The position numbers were made by a program, and so were the translations under genes. From CAZTGZ01 sp044339595 (GTDB taxonomy: Bacteria; Bacteroidota; Bacteroidia; NS11-12g; UBA9320): DNA of 16,240 bases. Below are positions 15,509-16,240 of this stretch, piece after piece. Location of the stretch: NCBI GenBank assembly GCA_044339595.1, contig JBIIVF010000044.1, positions 1 to 16,240 of the forward strand, in the 5' to 3' direction. The notes under the pieces are model-generated. The model was given only the letters and a program-made list of their open reading frames with translations. It searched no databases and was not told the origin of the DNA. The stretch's first letter is position 1. The number at the start of each line of letters is the position of its first letter.

Positions 15509-16126
15509 CCTGTCGTAACGAATGTGCATCCAAATCCCATATATGATATGCGCTACCCCAAAGCCCAGCGCCCAGAAATAGATGCCTTTTCCCAGCCAAA
15601 TCAGGCTGGCGAGCCCCAACAGCACTTCAATCAGACCCAACGAACCGATCTCAGGCAGACTGTATTGTTTTGATTGGATGAGTGCAAGTCCATAGAATAC
15701 CAACATCGCAGGAGGAATCATTCCCACATAACCATGGTGTAACAGAATCAGGCAGAATATTCCGCCGGTGATCAGCGGGGTCAACAAACTAAAAAGCAAT
15801 TTGGCAGCCACCGGCGACCAAAAGGGTAAGCTGTGTTGTTTCGATTTACGATAAGAGAAATAAAGGGCAAGTCCGACCGAAAGGGCCAAAACCAATAAGG
15901 TAATACCAATATAAAATCCGTAGTAGGCAAAGTGGGTATAAAAGTAAGGCAGTTTCGCAGAAGACGGCTGTTGATCTAATTTCCACCAGGCGGCTGCTGC
16001 GCCCAAAAGGGCCACCATTCCTGCAGCAACACCTGATAAACCGCTGAGCGATAAGAACTTGGTGGATTGCTCCATCATTTTCTTGATTACCCGCAGATCT
16101 TCATGGGCATGGTTCGTTTGATTCAT
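15503..16126 (-). CDS. small polytopic membrane protein of the CreD/winged-helix cluster
   Basis: 207 aa, function unknown. A soluble N-terminus (1-24, HEDLRVIKKMMEQST) leads into FLSLSGLSGVAAGMVALLGA, which begins the first of about six hydrophobic segments (near 25-48, 68-92, 105-126, 130-150, 157-177 and 180-200). The EDLRVIKKMMEQSTKFLSLSGLSG start is, as I recall it, a recurring signature of membrane proteins encoded next to winged-helix regulators and CreD in Bacteroidota; that is recollection, not a search. It is not an enzyme I can recognise. It heads the cluster: membrane protein, creD, regulator. The start is ATG at 16126, directly after the operator at 16129-16151. Its stop codon lies in the 8-bp repeat tract, so changes in the tract could alter its C-terminus. 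Confidence 0.8.
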   Translation of the reverse strand: MNQTNHAHEDLRVIKKMMEQSTKFLSLSGLSGVAAGMVALLGAAAAWWKLDQQPSSAKLPYFYTHFAYYGFYIGITLLVLALSVGLALYFSYRKSKQHSLPFWSPVAAKLLFSLLTPLITGGIFCLILLHHGYVGMIPPAMLVFYGLALIQSKQYSLPEIGSLGLIEVLLGLASLIWLGKGIYFWALGFGVAHIIYGIWMHIRYDRK

Positions 16127-16128
16127 TT

Positions 16129-16151
16129 TAAAGTACTTTGTATCGCAAAGT
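16129..16151 (-). promoter_or_regulatory. operator with three ACTTTG-type half-sites, creD cluster
   Basis: On the minus strand: ACTTTG, five bases (CGATA), CAAAGT, then ACTTTA, the same layout as at 13596-13618 with one changed base in the last half-site. It overlaps the -7 box and ends 2 nt before the ATG at 16126. The shared AAAATGAATCA at the start codon suggests common ancestry with the other promoter. Confidence 0.7.
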
Positions 16152-16178
16152 TAAATCTATTGAAATGATTAAAACAAA
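16146..16178 (-). promoter_or_regulatory. promoter of the creD cluster
   Basis: Minus-strand TTTG (16178-16175), a 21-nt spacer and TAACTTTG (16153-16146) match the Bacteroidota -33/-7 promoter with acceptable spacing. TAACTTTG is a perfect TAnnTTTG and contains the first operator half-site. Transcription would begin within the operator, leaving a leader of roughly 15 nt. Confidence 0.6.
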
Positions 16179-16240
16179 TTTTTTGAGAATATATTTTCTC
16201 ATCGAACGTTTTACCGATATCCATCAACTTCAATTAATTT

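Noticed and set aside
15358..15673. Short plus-strand frames rich in His/Ser/Ile
   Set aside because: Their sequence is generated by the octamer tract and by the antisense of the membrane protein gene.
16185..16200. GAGAA-N6-TTCTC inverted repeat near the right edge
   Set aside because: A short AT-rich stem with no adjacent gene end in view; not distinguishable from chance.
1..16240. Defence system, prophage or transposon
   Set aside because: No transposase, integrase, nuclease, toxin pair or attachment repeats seen; genes look like ordinary chromosomal ones with even composition.

Overview
The window looks like a chromosomal segment of a member of the Bacteroidota. Three things point there. 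The promoter -7 boxes fit TAnnTTTG, often followed by CG. The gene content is typical: fused RibBA, an SPI-bearing M16 metallopeptidase, a Bacteroidota-style NhaC antiporter, and CreD beside a winged-helix regulator. Shine-Dalgarno sequences are weak or absent and there are several TTG/GTG starts. Base composition is moderate and even, with no sign of a foreign island. I cannot name a genus.

Layout. Positions 1-296 are non-coding and hold a structured repeat (72-117). On the minus strand, ribBA (2231-3439) is followed 11 bp later by an ABC-F ATPase (297-2219). Divergent from ribBA across about 75 bp with facing promoters is a plus-strand pair: a GT4-like glycosyltransferase (3515-4702) overlapping by ATGA with an NhaC-family antiporter (4699-6591). 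Then come a membrane-anchored putative beta-barrel protein with its own promoter (6628-7881), a secreted M16 peptidase (7977-10931) and, 3 bp later, a short-chain dehydrogenase (10935-11633). A 267-bp gap (11634-11900) carries a stem-loop and two copies of a hairpin repeat.

The right half is all minus strand and mainly concerns the envelope. A small polytopic membrane protein (15503-16126), CreD (13981-15321) and a winged-helix regulator (13636-13938) form one group. A conserved membrane protein (12885-13580), a DUF1361 protein (12250-12888) and a DgkA-type lipid kinase (11901-12266) form a second group with overlapping genes.

The most interesting observation is that the first genes of both groups, about 2.5 kb apart, share an almost identical promoter/operator: three half-sites ACTTTG / CAAAGT / ACTTTG laid over the -7 box, with the similarity running into the start codon. 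The likely reading is that the winged-helix protein represses its own cluster and the neighbouring membrane/lipid-kinase operon, making one small envelope regulon. The window also has an 8-bp-periodic simple repeat tract upstream of creD and a pair of mutually exclusive hairpins at the left edge. I saw no CRISPR array, transposase, tRNA, rRNA or recognisable defence system.
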